From contig DJRM01000130.1 in the NCBI GenBank assembly GCA_002440085.1, positions 2,888-52,918 on the forward strand: a DNA stretch of 50,031 nt, read 5' to 3'. The position numbers and the translations under genes were made by a program. Positions within the stretch are counted from its first letter, which is position 1. Each line of letters starts with the position of its first letter. The notes under the pieces are model-generated. The model did no database searches and had not been told where the DNA came from. It saw only the letters and a list, made by a program, of their open reading frames with translations. Origin of the DNA: Bacteroidales bacterium UBA6360 (GTDB lineage: Bacteria; Bacteroidota; Bacteroidia; Bacteroidales; UBA932). This document shows positions 1 to 7,498 of the stretch, in pieces.

Positions 1-1808
1 TCGTTCACTCCCGTCCTGTCCGAGGTGAAGAGCAGCACCTGATTTTCTTCCGCTGGCTGCGCTCCGTTTTCGGCGGCGCGTGACGGACACTTCCAACTGT
101 GGAAATTCTTCATCTGCACCGGTTGGGGCTTGAGCACGCATATCCACTCATATTCGCCCTCCGGCACCTCATAGCGAAAGGCATGCGGACTTCCGAATGC
201 CCCGGCGAGATTGCGGCGGTGGTCGGAAGCGACGTCGAGGCGATATATCCCGAATCCTCCGTCCGATATTCCCGAAACATAAACCTCATCTCCGCACCAT
301 GCCGTTTCAACGAATTGCAGAGAGTCCGGAGCATCGAACGACATCTCCTTTCCGCCGTTATCCAGATTTATTATCGTCAGCCGCAACCCTCCCTCGGGGC
401 GACTTTCGACCGTCACGGCGTGCGCATATTTCTCCGACGGCGCGGGATTATATAACCATCCTCTATGAGTCAGACTCTTCGATTTCCGCCCGTTCTTCGC
501 GACGCTGCGTATCCTCGAAGTATATTTCAGCGTCCAGCGTGCATCGGGCATCGATTCGCTCCAATAAATCCGGTCCGTCACGGGGGAATATTCCAATGTG
601 CCGACATGGCTTCCGAAATGTGTGACAAAATTTTCCGGGAATATATCCGTTGTCGTCGATTCATTTTTCGTGGATATGCCTTTATCCGCATCCGTTGTCA
701 TCGATTCATTTTTCGTGGACTCCTCGTCATCAGCATCGTTTCCGGATATATCCGAATCCGTCGGAAGTTTAATTCGAATCAATTGGTAATTGTCTGTATA
801 TCCATGTTTTACGGCAAAAAGTTCATTTCCTGTAACCAATAGTTCCTCATAGTCAGCGGGCTTTCGCGGAGTCCTTGTCACCTGCTCCATCGGCATATAC
901 GGCTTTCGAAGCTCAGCATCCGCCCTCCACACCGCCGTCACGCTGTCTCGCACGGCAGGGAACGATTTCACGAGGTCTTTCCCCGTTGTCCGCTTCGCGA
1001 CCACCTCGCGGACGTCGAGCCGCAGCGGATGGCGTGAGGCATAGTCCAGATATTCGGCCACATAGTCGTCCCTGTCGTACATCCAGCGCAGCCCTCCGTA
1101 GGTCAGGTAGCCGAGCGCATACCAGTCCGGGGTGTAGTTCCTCTGCGAGCCGAAGCGCCACTGGTCCCAGTCCCGCAGATCTCCCTGGTCGAAGCAGACC
1201 ATGTAGTAGTTCAGGAAATCGGCCTTGCGCCCCCGTCCGGAGCGTGTCAGTTCCGTCTCCGCGCAGACCGCGTCGCCCTCCAGGAATGAATTTTCGGTGT
1301 AAAGCCCGGCCGTGAGCCCGTTCCACATCTCACCGAAGAACCATCCGAACGGCCTCTGCGCATGACTCAGCCCGAACTGCATCTGGCTTATGTGCCGCGA
1401 CTCATGCACCGCCAGCTGCGCCGCCCACGGAGTCGCCTCGCCACCGTAGATTTGCGGCAGCGTGTATGCGTCCATCCTCTTAGGCGCCCATGCCACGGAA
1501 CCGTTTGAAACCGCGTTGTATGCGTGCAGCACCACCGGCATCTTTCCCCGTATGCATTCCCCCGGCAGGTAGCCGCTCGTCAGCCCCACAGGCTTCCTGA
1601 ACCGCTCCATCTCGCGTGCATAGACCCGTGCAAGGGAGTCGAGTCCGCGCGGGTAGATGATCCGGTAGTTCTCGCTCTCGATGCTGTACCACCTCCTGTA
1701 TCCCGGGTCGTCCCCGGCCGTGAAGAACTGTGCCCGCGCCGCCGCCGGCAGGAGCAGCAGGGCGATGACTATTAGTGCTTTATGGATTTTTGAAATTCCG
1801 TTTTTCAT
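1..1808 (-). CDS. Secreted HExxH metallopeptidase-like / beta-propeller protein, partial (C-terminus outside window)
   Basis: The frame is open from the ATG at 1808 to the window edge, giving about 602 residues with no stop, so the C-terminus is missing. Residues 1-26 form a signal peptide (KALIVIALLLLPAAARA core). Residues 135-139 read HESRH, a perfect HExxH zinc-peptidase signature inside a helix, as in peptidase-MA-like proteins. The distal part turns into a TolB/WD40-like propeller; the last visible strand reads LLFTSDRTGVNE, a typical TolB-like blade motif. An Asn/Ser/Thr-rich linker (residues about 355-385) carries a short duplication around KNES-TTD. I infer a cell-envelope or periplasmic protease-like protein. 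The peptidase assignment rests on one motif and the general layout, and the substrate is unknown. A 25-nt element shared with the 20891 gene lies just upstream (1826-1851). Confidence 0.75.
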   Translation of the reverse strand, partial: MKNGISKIHKALIVIALLLLPAAARAQFFTAGDDPGYRRWYSIESENYRIIYPRGLDSLARVYAREMERFRKPVGLTSGYLPGECIRGKMPVVLHAYNAVSNGSVAWAPKRMDAYTLPQIYGGEATPWAAQLAVHESRHISQMQFGLSHAQRPFGWFFGEMWNGLTAGLYTENSFLEGDAVCAETELTRSGRGRKADFLNYYMVCFDQGDLRDWDQWRFGSQRNYTPDWYALGYLTYGGLRWMYDRDDYVAEYLDYASRHPLRLDVREVVAKRTTGKDLVKSFPAVRDSVTAVWRADAELRKPYMPMEQVTRTPRKPADYEELLVTGNELFAVKHGYTDNYQLIRIKLPTDSDISGNDADDEESTKNESMTTDADKGISTKNESTTTDIFPENFVTHFGSHVGTLEYSPVTDRIYWSESMPDARWTLKYTSRIRSVAKNGRKSKSLTHRGWLYNPAPSEKYAHAVTVESRPEGGLRLTIINLDNGGKEMSFDAPDSLQFVETAWCGDEVYVSGISDGGFGIYRLDVASDHRRNLAGAFGSPHAFRYEVPEGEYEWICVLKPQPVQMKNFHSWKCPSRAAENGAQPAEENQVLLFTSDRTGVN

Positions 1809-1825
1809 GATTTTCTGATTTTGCG

Positions 1826-1851
1826 TTAAGAAACCATCAAAAAATAACTTG
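1826..1851 (-). repeat. 25-nt upstream element, copy 1
   Basis: Read on the minus strand it is CAAGTTATTTTTTGATG followed by GTTTCTTA. It ends 18 nt before the start of the 1808 gene. A copy with a single mismatch lies at 20923-20947, 32 nt before another secreted-protein gene. It may be a shared promoter/leader element or a dispersed repeat. Confidence 0.6.
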
Positions 1852-1882
1852 TCCCGTTTCCCATATACTCGTGCTCTTGGAA

Positions 1883-3136
1883 CTATCCCAAAAGCATCGC
1901 GGCGTTCACGGCCACGACTCCGCTTCCCAGTCTTTTTGTCACGGGGTCATTTGAAACCACGAATGCAGCCAGGACGGGCTTGTCAAGGTATTCATCCAAT
2001 TTTTTCAGATGTCTCGCGTCGGATTCGGTGACATTCTCGCTCATCTTGACCTCAAAGGCATAATAGCCGCCGCTTGTTTCGACCAGCAGGTCAACCTCGC
2101 GTCCGTCCTGCGTACGCAGATGGTAGAAAGACGCGTTACAGAGTATATTCTTTGACTGTTTGTAGAGTTCGGAAATCACGATGCTCTCAAATTCGTGTCC
2201 GGTGATTCCTCCCCTTTTATTCAGCACCGCCTGCTGCACCCCGAAATCCATAAAGTGAATCTTCGGCGCCTTCGTCAGTCTCTTTTCCGTGTTCCTGCTC
2301 CATGCCTGGAGGATTATTTCCTGATAGCTCATCTCAAGGTAGGTGAGGTATCTCTGCGCCGTCTTAGAATCGACTCTTATGCCGTTGGAGACGGCTGATG
2401 CATTGTAAATTTGACCGTTGAGAATAGCCACCTCCCTTTGCAGTCTGACAAACGGCTCAAGGTCGCGGAACGACGCCAGATCGCGCACGTCCCTCTCAAG
2501 GTATGTCCTCACATATCCGGAGAGCCACCTGTACCTTTCTTCATCATCAGCCTCCTCGTCAGTGAGCGCCGGGTAGCCTCCGAACTTGAGAAAATATTCC
2601 CACGCAGCCGCCTTCGATGAATGTTCCCCGTCCATTAGAAACGACGGAAGAATGTCCTCCGCTCCCGCCTCTCCGTTCAGCATCTTCTGCCACAGGCTAA
2701 GCGGTGCGGTCTCGCGGCAGTCCGCAGTCCGCAATTCCGGCAGGGTCAGCGGATACATGTCGAAGATTGTGCATCTCCCCGCCAGACTTTCCTTAACCTT
2801 GTTCATCAGCAGAAGCTGGCTTGACCCGAGGAGAATGTACCGCGTGTCGTCGAACTGGTCATACACGGACTTTATGCTCTCGATGACCTGAGGCTCTTTC
2901 TGGACTTCATCGAGCGCAGCTTTCGGATAGAGCGAGTGCCACTGGTCTGCAGAGAGCGTCGTGTAGCCGGCTCTCAACACCGGATCCTCGATGGAGATGT
3001 ACCTGTAGTCAGAGAGCAGTTTCTTCACCAGATATGTCTTCCCGACCTGTCTCGCTCCCGTCAGCACGATAATCCGTCCGGTTTTTCTGTCCTTAATTTT
3101 CTCTATTTCCGAGAATATCTGTCTTGCCTTTCCCAT
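1883..3136 (-). CDS. AAA ATPase no. 1, AAA_14 + DUF4143 type (PD-(D/E)XK-like C-terminus)
   Basis: A 417-aa P-loop ATPase. Walker A GARQVGKT is at residues 27-34, Walker B/acidic LDEVQ at about 75-79, and a sensor-like ILLGSS follows. The C-terminal DUF4143-type region carries the spaced acidic/lysine pattern REVDLL...FEVK, the signature of the PD-(D/E)XK nuclease fold. The family is widespread in Bacteroidales and has no settled function. The open frame reaches a TTG at 3163, but that TTG lies inside a -7 promoter box (TATCTTTG, 3168-3161), so the ATG at 3136 is the better start. Two palindromic 29-nt repeats sit just upstream of the promoter. Single-gene transcript, no obvious partner. Paralogous in type to the ATPases at 17929 and 44629, though sequences differ. 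Confidence 0.88.
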   Translation of the reverse strand: MGKARQIFSEIEKIKDRKTGRIIVLTGARQVGKTYLVKKLLSDYRYISIEDPVLRAGYTTLSADQWHSLYPKAALDEVQKEPQVIESIKSVYDQFDDTRYILLGSSQLLLMNKVKESLAGRCTIFDMYPLTLPELRTADCRETAPLSLWQKMLNGEAGAEDILPSFLMDGEHSSKAAAWEYFLKFGGYPALTDEEADDEERYRWLSGYVRTYLERDVRDLASFRDLEPFVRLQREVAILNGQIYNASAVSNGIRVDSKTAQRYLTYLEMSYQEIILQAWSRNTEKRLTKAPKIHFMDFGVQQAVLNKRGGITGHEFESIVISELYKQSKNILCNASFYHLRTQDGREVDLLVETSGGYYAFEVKMSENVTESDARHLKKLDEYLDKPVLAAFVVSNDPVTKRLGSGVVAVNAAMLLG

Positions 3137-3160
3137 GGATTCTTTGTGTTTCAACCACCG

Positions 3161-3189
3161 CAAAGATATGTCTAAAATCCGTCAATTCC
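3161..3189 (-). promoter_or_regulatory. Promoter of ATPase no. 1
   Basis: On the minus strand, -7 TATCTTTG (3168-3161) matches TAnnTTTG. A CTTG, a candidate -33 box, lies 20 nt upstream inside the end of the proximal 29-nt repeat. The repeat therefore probably acts as an operator. Confidence 0.65.
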
Positions 3190-3245
3190 AAGAAATGGCG
3201 TGATTTTCGGAATTATATTCCAAGAAATGGCGTGATTTTCGGAAT
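3185..3245. repeat. Two tandem 29-nt palindromic repeats, 32-bp period
   Basis: Identical units at 3185-3213 and 3217-3245. Each begins ATTCC and ends GGAAT, so each is an imperfect inverted repeat, and the junction reads GGAAT-TAT-ATTCC. The period of 32 bp is about three helical turns. The proximal unit starts 16 bp above the -7 box of ATPase no. 1. No copy is seen elsewhere in the window. The interval 3246-3378 is AT-rich with nothing recognisable. Confidence 0.85.
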
Positions 3246-3378
3246 ATGTGTGTGCGTCTGCCCATGATTCGCATGAATTGAGTAGATGTTTCATGAATTT
3301 GAGCAAAATCCTATGTGAAATTGCGTAAAATGTCGATGACTTTTGAGTAAAAATAATTTTACTTTTGAACATTTTGTT

Positions 3379-3410
3379 TTTGTTTATTCCGATAATCGTC
3401 CGTAACTTTG
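3379..3410 (+). promoter_or_regulatory. Bacteroidetes promoter of the 3552-6066 operon
   Basis: TTTG at 3379-3382, a 20-nt spacer, then TAACTTTG at 3403-3410: a textbook Bacteroidetes primary sigma promoter. Predicted transcription start is near 3415-3418. Confidence 0.8.
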
Positions 3411-3414
3411 CAAT

Positions 3415-3450
3415 CCGTTGGCACTGTGGAATGTGCCGACGGATTTTTTT
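3415..3450 (+). terminator. Hairpin with T-tract at the 5' end of the transcript (attenuator-like)
   Basis: CCGTTGGCAC (3415-3424) pairs with GTGCCGACGG (3433-3442), with one wobble pair, and is followed by ATTTTTTT. It lies directly at the predicted transcription start and about 100 nt before the first ORF. It could terminate early transcripts or form a protective 5' hairpin. Confidence 0.65.
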
Positions 3451-3551
3451 ATACGGGTGTCCGTCTCCCTTGTGAACTGGGCGGCATTCCGGTCCGGGGG
3501 AGTGCCGGGCGCAAAATAAAAGAAACAAACAACCTTTATAATTTCAATACT

Positions 3552-3719
3552 ATGTTCACAAAACATTCTACGCCTCGGCATTACGAGGTACCATTGGTGT
3601 GCATCCACCAGATTTCAGCCGAGTCCGGCTTCGCGGACAGCGGTAATTACAACGAATACGGGCTCCATGACATTTCTGGAGATGACGTTCACGATCAGAC
3701 TAGTGATTGGGGATTCTAA
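3552..3719 (+). CDS. Small 55-aa peptide upstream of a surface lipoprotein gene
   Basis: ATG at 3552, stop TAA at 3717-3719, ending 13 nt before the next start. The peptide begins MFTKHSTPRHYEV and continues with an acidic, Gly/Ser/Asp-rich C-terminus (ISAESGF, ISGDDV). It has no signal peptide. Short peptides of this style, with a basic N-terminal TPxxE-like segment and an acidic tail, are common just before Bacteroidales surface-protein genes. Their function is unknown to me. Position between the promoter/leader and the lipoprotein gene supports it being real and cotranscribed. Confidence 0.6.
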   Translation: MFTKHSTPRHYEVPLVCIHQISAESGFADSGNYNEYGLHDISGDDVHDQTSDWGF

Positions 3720-3732
3720 AACTTATCGGCTT

Positions 3733-6066
3733 ATGAAAACAATTTCAAAATTTTCTGTGGCAGCAATGGCTGTCCTCGGTCTTTGTGCCTGCAATAAGGA
3801 AACGGTAGCACCTGACAACAACGAAGACTTCGTAAATGTAACATTCTTGGCTGGTATACCGAATGTCGCAACTAAGGCTACACTTACTCCGGATGAAGAG
3901 GATGCTGTCTTCGCGTCAGCCTGGGAAACAGGAGATGAACTCAGTGTCGAGTATATGAATTTTGCTGATGAAGTCTCAGATGTTGTATCGGCAAGTTGGA
4001 ACGGAAAGTCTTTTGATACGGTCATCAAGAACGGCTCTAAAGGAGAGTGGTCGTATGATGCGGTATACCCTGCTCCAGCTCAAGACAATTCTGTTGATTT
4101 TGGCTCTTCGAGAACGCAGAAAGGAAACAGCTATAGCAGTAAGTATGATCTCATGGAGAGCGATGCCATTGTTTGCACAGATGCTGAGGCCGGGAAAACA
4201 AACGATGGAGAACCGGTGAAATTTCAGATGAACCGCCAGACAGGAATAGCCTATTTTCATTTCAAGAGCAGCCTTACAGAAGAGACAGTTGTGTCGGCAA
4301 CGCTTTCTGTGGAGAGTGGCTATATTGCAAGTTCTTCTGTTAAGGTCAATGATTACTCGAAGGGCTATGACCTTTCCACAAAAGACCTGAATTCAATTAC
4401 TCTCACATTTGACGAGGGCACGGCTCCGACTGCTGATGATTTCAAACTTTGGTTCAATGTCCTCCCTACAGATTATACTTCGCTCACTCTTGCTGTTGAA
4501 ACAACCGGGCACACGGCGACAATCACCAACGCTACGGCCGGCAAGTATGAGGCCGGCCAGCTCTACAAGGTTGCCGGGAACATTGACAGCAAGCTTGTTG
4601 CAAAGCCGGTGGAAGAGGATAAGGTGTTCTTCTATGAGTCGTTTGATACGAATAATGGCGTCGGAGGAAATGATGACAAATGGGACGGGAATGGTACAGG
4701 GGCAGCCACGATACAGTATGATAACAATGATTGGGATGTCACGAATGGCTTCGGTGGCAATGCTTGTGTAAAACTTGGCTCAAGCAAAAATCAGGGAACG
4801 ATAACAACGCCGGCTTTGGGTATAACACCTGGTTCAGCTACTCTATGGTTTAAGGCAGGAGCATGGGATGGAGATGCGAATAAGATTACATTGAGTGCAA
4901 GCGGAAGTGCGACAATATCTCCTGAATCGTTTAGTTTGGAAAATGCGACTTGGACAGATTGTGCATGTACAATTTCTGGAGCCGACGAGACTACAAAAAT
5001 AACCATTAAGGCATCTCAAGCATCAAAGAATCGTTTCTTCCTTGATGAAGTTTATGTTTATGCCGGGAAAAAGCCAACTGTCAAGACAAACCAGACAATA
5101 TCGTTTGCTAACACAGAATACTCATGTTATGTTGATGAGACTCTTGCTGCGCCAGAGCTTTCCGGAGCAAAAACGACTGTGACTTATTCTTCATCAGATG
5201 AAAATGTGGCAACAGTTGATGCGACAACAGGTGTTGTTACGATTATTGCCGCAGGCTCTACAACCATAAAGGTATCGGCAGAGGAAACAGATGAATACAG
5301 AAGCGCCTCTGCGTCATACAAACTTATGGTCAACAAGCGTACTCAGACCATCTGTTTTGAAAAATCATATTATTCCGTGGCATTGGCGGACAAGGACAGC
5401 TTTGTCTCACCGAAAGTCAGCGGAGCAGAAACCGAAGAGACGTATTCAATTACTCTCACAGACGGGACTGCCGCAGATGCAATGACGATAGATTCCAAAA
5501 CCGGTGAGGTTACGATAAATGCCGTCGGAACAGCCACGGTGACAGCCACTGCTGCTGAAACAAGCACATATAAAGGTAATTCGGCAAGTTATACTCTTAA
5601 GGTGACGGAATCAGCCTCTGCTGAAGCGAAGACCGTGAAATACACAGTGGCTTCAACAACGTCTGTCACCGCATCTGGTGAGGCTCCAGAGGGCTCTGCA
5701 GCGACATTCAAAAATACATATACAACAAAGGATCAATTAACGGCGAATAACAGTATGACATTTACATTAAGTGGTTATACTGGTAAGACAATAAAGAAAG
5801 TGATTCTTTCTATGCATTCGAACAAAAATGCAGGTAGTGGAACTTTTTCATTGGTCGCTGGAACAACAGTCTTGGCCGAAATAAATACAGCTAAAGCATT
5901 TAATACGTGGTATGATAATGCAATCTATACGCAAACATATAAAGATGTGAATGTTACTATGCTGGATGATGGTTATTCCATAGGAAATGATGAGAAAGTT
6001 ATCCTTAAAATTGCGGCAACGGTTAAATCGTTGTACTGTCAATCAGTAACCATCGTTTACGAATAG
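3733..6066 (+). CDS. Fimbrillin-like surface lipoprotein with Ig-like (Big_2) repeats
   Basis: A 777-aa lipoprotein. The lipobox LCAC puts the lipidated Cys at residue 20, which fixes the start at 3733; the frame opens earlier at 3667 but that segment overlaps the small ORF. Residues about 30-300 resemble fimbrillin/Mfa-like N-terminal domains (KATLTPDEED..., the WETGDELSV motif). Residues about 305-450 form a jelly-roll-like module opening with FYESFDTNNGVGG. Two bacterial Ig-like repeats follow (about 455-540 and 540-630, with the pattern YSSSDENVATVD...GVVTI). A C-terminal beta-rich domain of about 145 residues has no clear identity. Likely an outer-membrane-anchored adhesin or pilus-associated protein. 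Downstream is the GC-rich hairpin at 6088-6119. Confidence 0.85.
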   Translation: MKTISKFSVAAMAVLGLCACNKETVAPDNNEDFVNVTFLAGIPNVATKATLTPDEEDAVFASAWETGDELSVEYMNFADEVSDVVSASWNGKSFDTVIKNGSKGEWSYDAVYPAPAQDNSVDFGSSRTQKGNSYSSKYDLMESDAIVCTDAEAGKTNDGEPVKFQMNRQTGIAYFHFKSSLTEETVVSATLSVESGYIASSSVKVNDYSKGYDLSTKDLNSITLTFDEGTAPTADDFKLWFNVLPTDYTSLTLAVETTGHTATITNATAGKYEAGQLYKVAGNIDSKLVAKPVEEDKVFFYESFDTNNGVGGNDDKWDGNGTGAATIQYDNNDWDVTNGFGGNACVKLGSSKNQGTITTPALGITPGSATLWFKAGAWDGDANKITLSASGSATISPESFSLENATWTDCACTISGADETTKITIKASQASKNRFFLDEVYVYAGKKPTVKTNQTISFANTEYSCYVDETLAAPELSGAKTTVTYSSSDENVATVDATTGVVTIIAAGSTTIKVSAEETDEYRSASASYKLMVNKRTQTICFEKSYYSVALADKDSFVSPKVSGAETEETYSITLTDGTAADAMTIDSKTGEVTINAVGTATVTATAAETSTYKGNSASYTLKVTESASAEAKTVKYTVASTTSVTASGEAPEGSAATFKNTYTTKDQLTANNSMTFTLSGYTGKTIKKVILSMHSNKNAGSGTFSLVAGTTVLAEINTAKAFNTWYDNAIYTQTYKDVNVTMLDDGYSIGNDEKVILKIAATVKSLYCQSVTIVYE

Positions 6067-6087
6067 TTCAAGTGTTTCTTAATCATA

Positions 6088-6119
6088 TCCCCGCCCCGGC
6101 CAACCGCTCCGGGCGGGGA
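6088..6119 (+). terminator. GC-rich terminator hairpin
   Basis: TCCCCGCCC pairs with GGGCGGGGA around a 14-nt loop, 22 nt after the lipoprotein stop codon. The T-tail is weak. Its right half is part of the 19-nt direct repeat that recurs at 6925. Confidence 0.65.
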
Positions 6120-6121
6120 TT
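6103..6121. repeat. 19-bp direct repeat flanking HEPN/MNT, left copy
   Basis: ACCGCTCCGGGCGGGGATT, identical to 6925-6943. The left copy is the right half of the terminator hairpin; the right copy lacks the partner strand. The HEPN/MNT pair lies between them. Confidence 0.85.
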
Positions 6122-6139
6122 CTGTCTTGGCGGTGCTGC

Positions 6140-6538
6140 CTATTCCATATTTGAGAGTATATGCCTGACGGTATCTATAAATGTTTCCACCATCGGATAG
6201 AGCTCATTTACGGTTTGTTCCGTGTGGTTTATGAAGTCTTCATAATCACCGGAGCTCCTTTTGCTGAAGAGCACTGAGTAGAAATGTCCGAGTTCGGGTG
6301 GAATCTTGCCGGTCAAGACAAAATGCTTGCCCAACATCTGTCTTACTCCGTCGTGAGATTTTGTCTCAATGCCATTTGCGACGAGAAGAGCGGATGCCGC
6401 ATAATAGCAGGCATAGTACAATCTGTTTACGGCAGTGTTATAATATCCGTTGTCTCTATGGTCTTTGACTTCATTAAGTGTGCTGACGGCATTCTCAATG
6501 CGATAGGCAACAATGGCTTTTCTTTGTTCTTCTGTCAT
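6140..6538 (-). CDS. HEPN-domain toxin of a HEPN/MNT pair
   Basis: A 132-aa, all-helical HEPN protein of the COG1895/UPF0332 type. It has the conserved NRLYYACYYAASALL helix (about residues 38-52) and, near residue 93, SKRSSGDYEDF, the R-x-x-G-D-Y variant of the HEPN active-site motif. Its start overlaps the stop of the upstream MNT gene by 4 nt (ATGA), so the two are translationally coupled. HEPN proteins of this class are RNases or RNase-like toxins; the MNT partner often neutralises them by AMP/nucleotide transfer. Function as a toxin-antitoxin or phage-defence pair is inferred from family and arrangement. Confidence 0.88.
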   Translation of the reverse strand: MTEEQRKAIVAYRIENAVSTLNEVKDHRDNGYYNTAVNRLYYACYYAASALLVANGIETKSHDGVRQMLGKHFVLTGKIPPELGHFYSVLFSKRSSGDYEDFINHTEQTVNELYPMVETFIDTVRHILSNME

Positions 6539-6843
6539 AAGGCTATTGCATCTTGAGTTACATTCTCATAAAATGGGGAGACGATTCTTCCCCAGTCCTT
6601 TTTTGTGAAAAAGATGGTGTTTATAAGGACTCCGCTGCTGAGCTCGATTTTATAAAGCGGGGCAGTGATTCTCATTTCGTCTTCCAATGAGATGTTATTT
6701 TTGTCGATGACAACTAGAATGTCTATGTCAGAATCTTTCTTTGCTTCTCCGCGCGCTTCAGAGCCATAGAGGTATACAGAAACGTCACTTCCAAGAGAAG
6801 AGACTGCTTGGCGTATGGCATCCGTGATTTTTTTTCTGTACAT
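6535..6843 (-). CDS. MNT nucleotidyltransferase antitoxin of a HEPN/MNT pair
   Basis: A 102-aa minimal nucleotidyltransferase. The catalytic signature YGSEARGEAKKDSDIDILV is intact: GS followed by D-x-D at about residues 27-42. First gene of the pair, with promoter TAATTTTG (6867-6860, minus) and a Shine-Dalgarno-like TGGAGA before the ATG at 6843. By family precedent it modifies the HEPN partner and acts as antitoxin. The pair is enclosed by a 19-bp direct repeat and transcribed against the surrounding genes, consistent with separate acquisition. Confidence 0.9.
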   Translation of the reverse strand: MYRKKITDAIRQAVSSLGSDVSVYLYGSEARGEAKKDSDIDILVVIDKNNISLEDEMRITAPLYKIELSSGVLINTIFFTKKDWGRIVSPFYENVTQDAIAL

Positions 6844-6859
6844 AATCTCCAGTTTTTCA

Positions 6860-6867
6860 CAAAATTA
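6860..6867 (-). promoter_or_regulatory. Promoter -7 box of the HEPN/MNT operon
   Basis: TAATTTTG on the minus strand, 16 nt before the MNT start; an ATTG 19 nt upstream can serve as -33. Confidence 0.6.
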
Positions 6868-6924
6868 TGAAATAAAAACTACAAAGCAATACTTTTCCAA
6901 AAATATGCTCATGAGTCACGCAAT

Positions 6925-6943
6925 ACCGCTCCGGGCGGGGATT
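6925..6943. repeat. 19-bp direct repeat flanking HEPN/MNT, right copy
   Basis: Identical to 6103-6121. Here it is an orphan half-hairpin with no complementary arm nearby. Confidence 0.85.
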
Positions 6944-6997
6944 GATATTTATTTTGCAAATTTGTCACGAAATATTCGGAATATCCGACAAATTGCC

Positions 6998-7093
6998 TAT
7001 TTTTGCATAAATTTTATCGATTAGTGAGAGATAAGCGCCTCACGCAAAAAAACAACAGGGTTCAAATTCTTCAGAATGTTGGCCCTGTTTTTG
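6998..7093 (+). ncRNA. Candidate small RNA: promoter, two hairpins, terminator
   Basis: A -7 box TATTTTTG (6998-7005) predicts a start near 7012. The transcript would hold a first hairpin (GTGAG 7024-7028 with CTCAC 7039-7043), then a terminator hairpin (AACAGGG 7054-7060 with CCCTGTT 7083-7089, inner stem ATTCT/AGAAT) followed by TTTTTG. That is a complete unit of about 80 nt in a 655-nt gene-free stretch. A TCGGA-ATA-TCCGA inverted repeat (6977-6989) lies just upstream of the -7 box and may be an operator. No known RNA family recognised. The rest of the gap (7094-7470) holds only an unconvincing 83-codon ORF. Confidence 0.45.
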
Positions 7094-7474
7094 TTTTAAC
7101 GGACGATGTAGTCTTGAAAGCCGCTCCTCGCTCTCGATGCTTTTAACACCAATCATTATGATAAAATTTGAATTTTGTTTTTGCGTCAGTGAGCGCCTTT
7201 CTGAAGATTGCGAAAAGGTGCAGCATAAGCAAGTTCTCGTCAGATGCAGGTTCCAGATTTACTCCTCAAGCATTTCGCAGAATCTTCATCGCTGTCGTTT
7301 GAAACAAATTGGTGGGAGGGACAATTTGTCCCCCTCACGGAAGACAGCCAAGTTCTTCATCCAGCGTTCTGATCCTTTGAGATTTTGAAAAAACTGACTC
7401 TGCCATATGATGTATGATATGTGCGGTATTGCTGCGAAATGACGCATATTTATTGCTTTCTGACATAAATGTTA

Positions 7475-7482
7475 TAAATTTG
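7475..7482 (+). promoter_or_regulatory. Promoter -7 box of the RelB/PIN operon
   Basis: TAAATTTG, 17 nt before the antitoxin start, with ATTG 19 nt upstream as a -33 candidate. Confidence 0.65.
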
Positions 7483-7498
7483 CAAAAAGTACAAGACT

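Noticed and set aside
3185..3245. CRISPR array
   Set aside because: Only two units with a 3-bp gap, no spacers of useful length and no cas genes.
3667..3732. Upstream in-frame extension of the fimbrillin-like gene to 3667
   Set aside because: It overlaps the 55-aa ORF in another frame and lacks a signal peptide; the lipobox requires the start at 3733.
7137..7388. 83-codon plus-strand ORF
   Set aside because: Cys/Arg/Ser-rich composition, no recognisable domain, no fitting promoter or ribosome binding site; both strands look non-coding or decayed.
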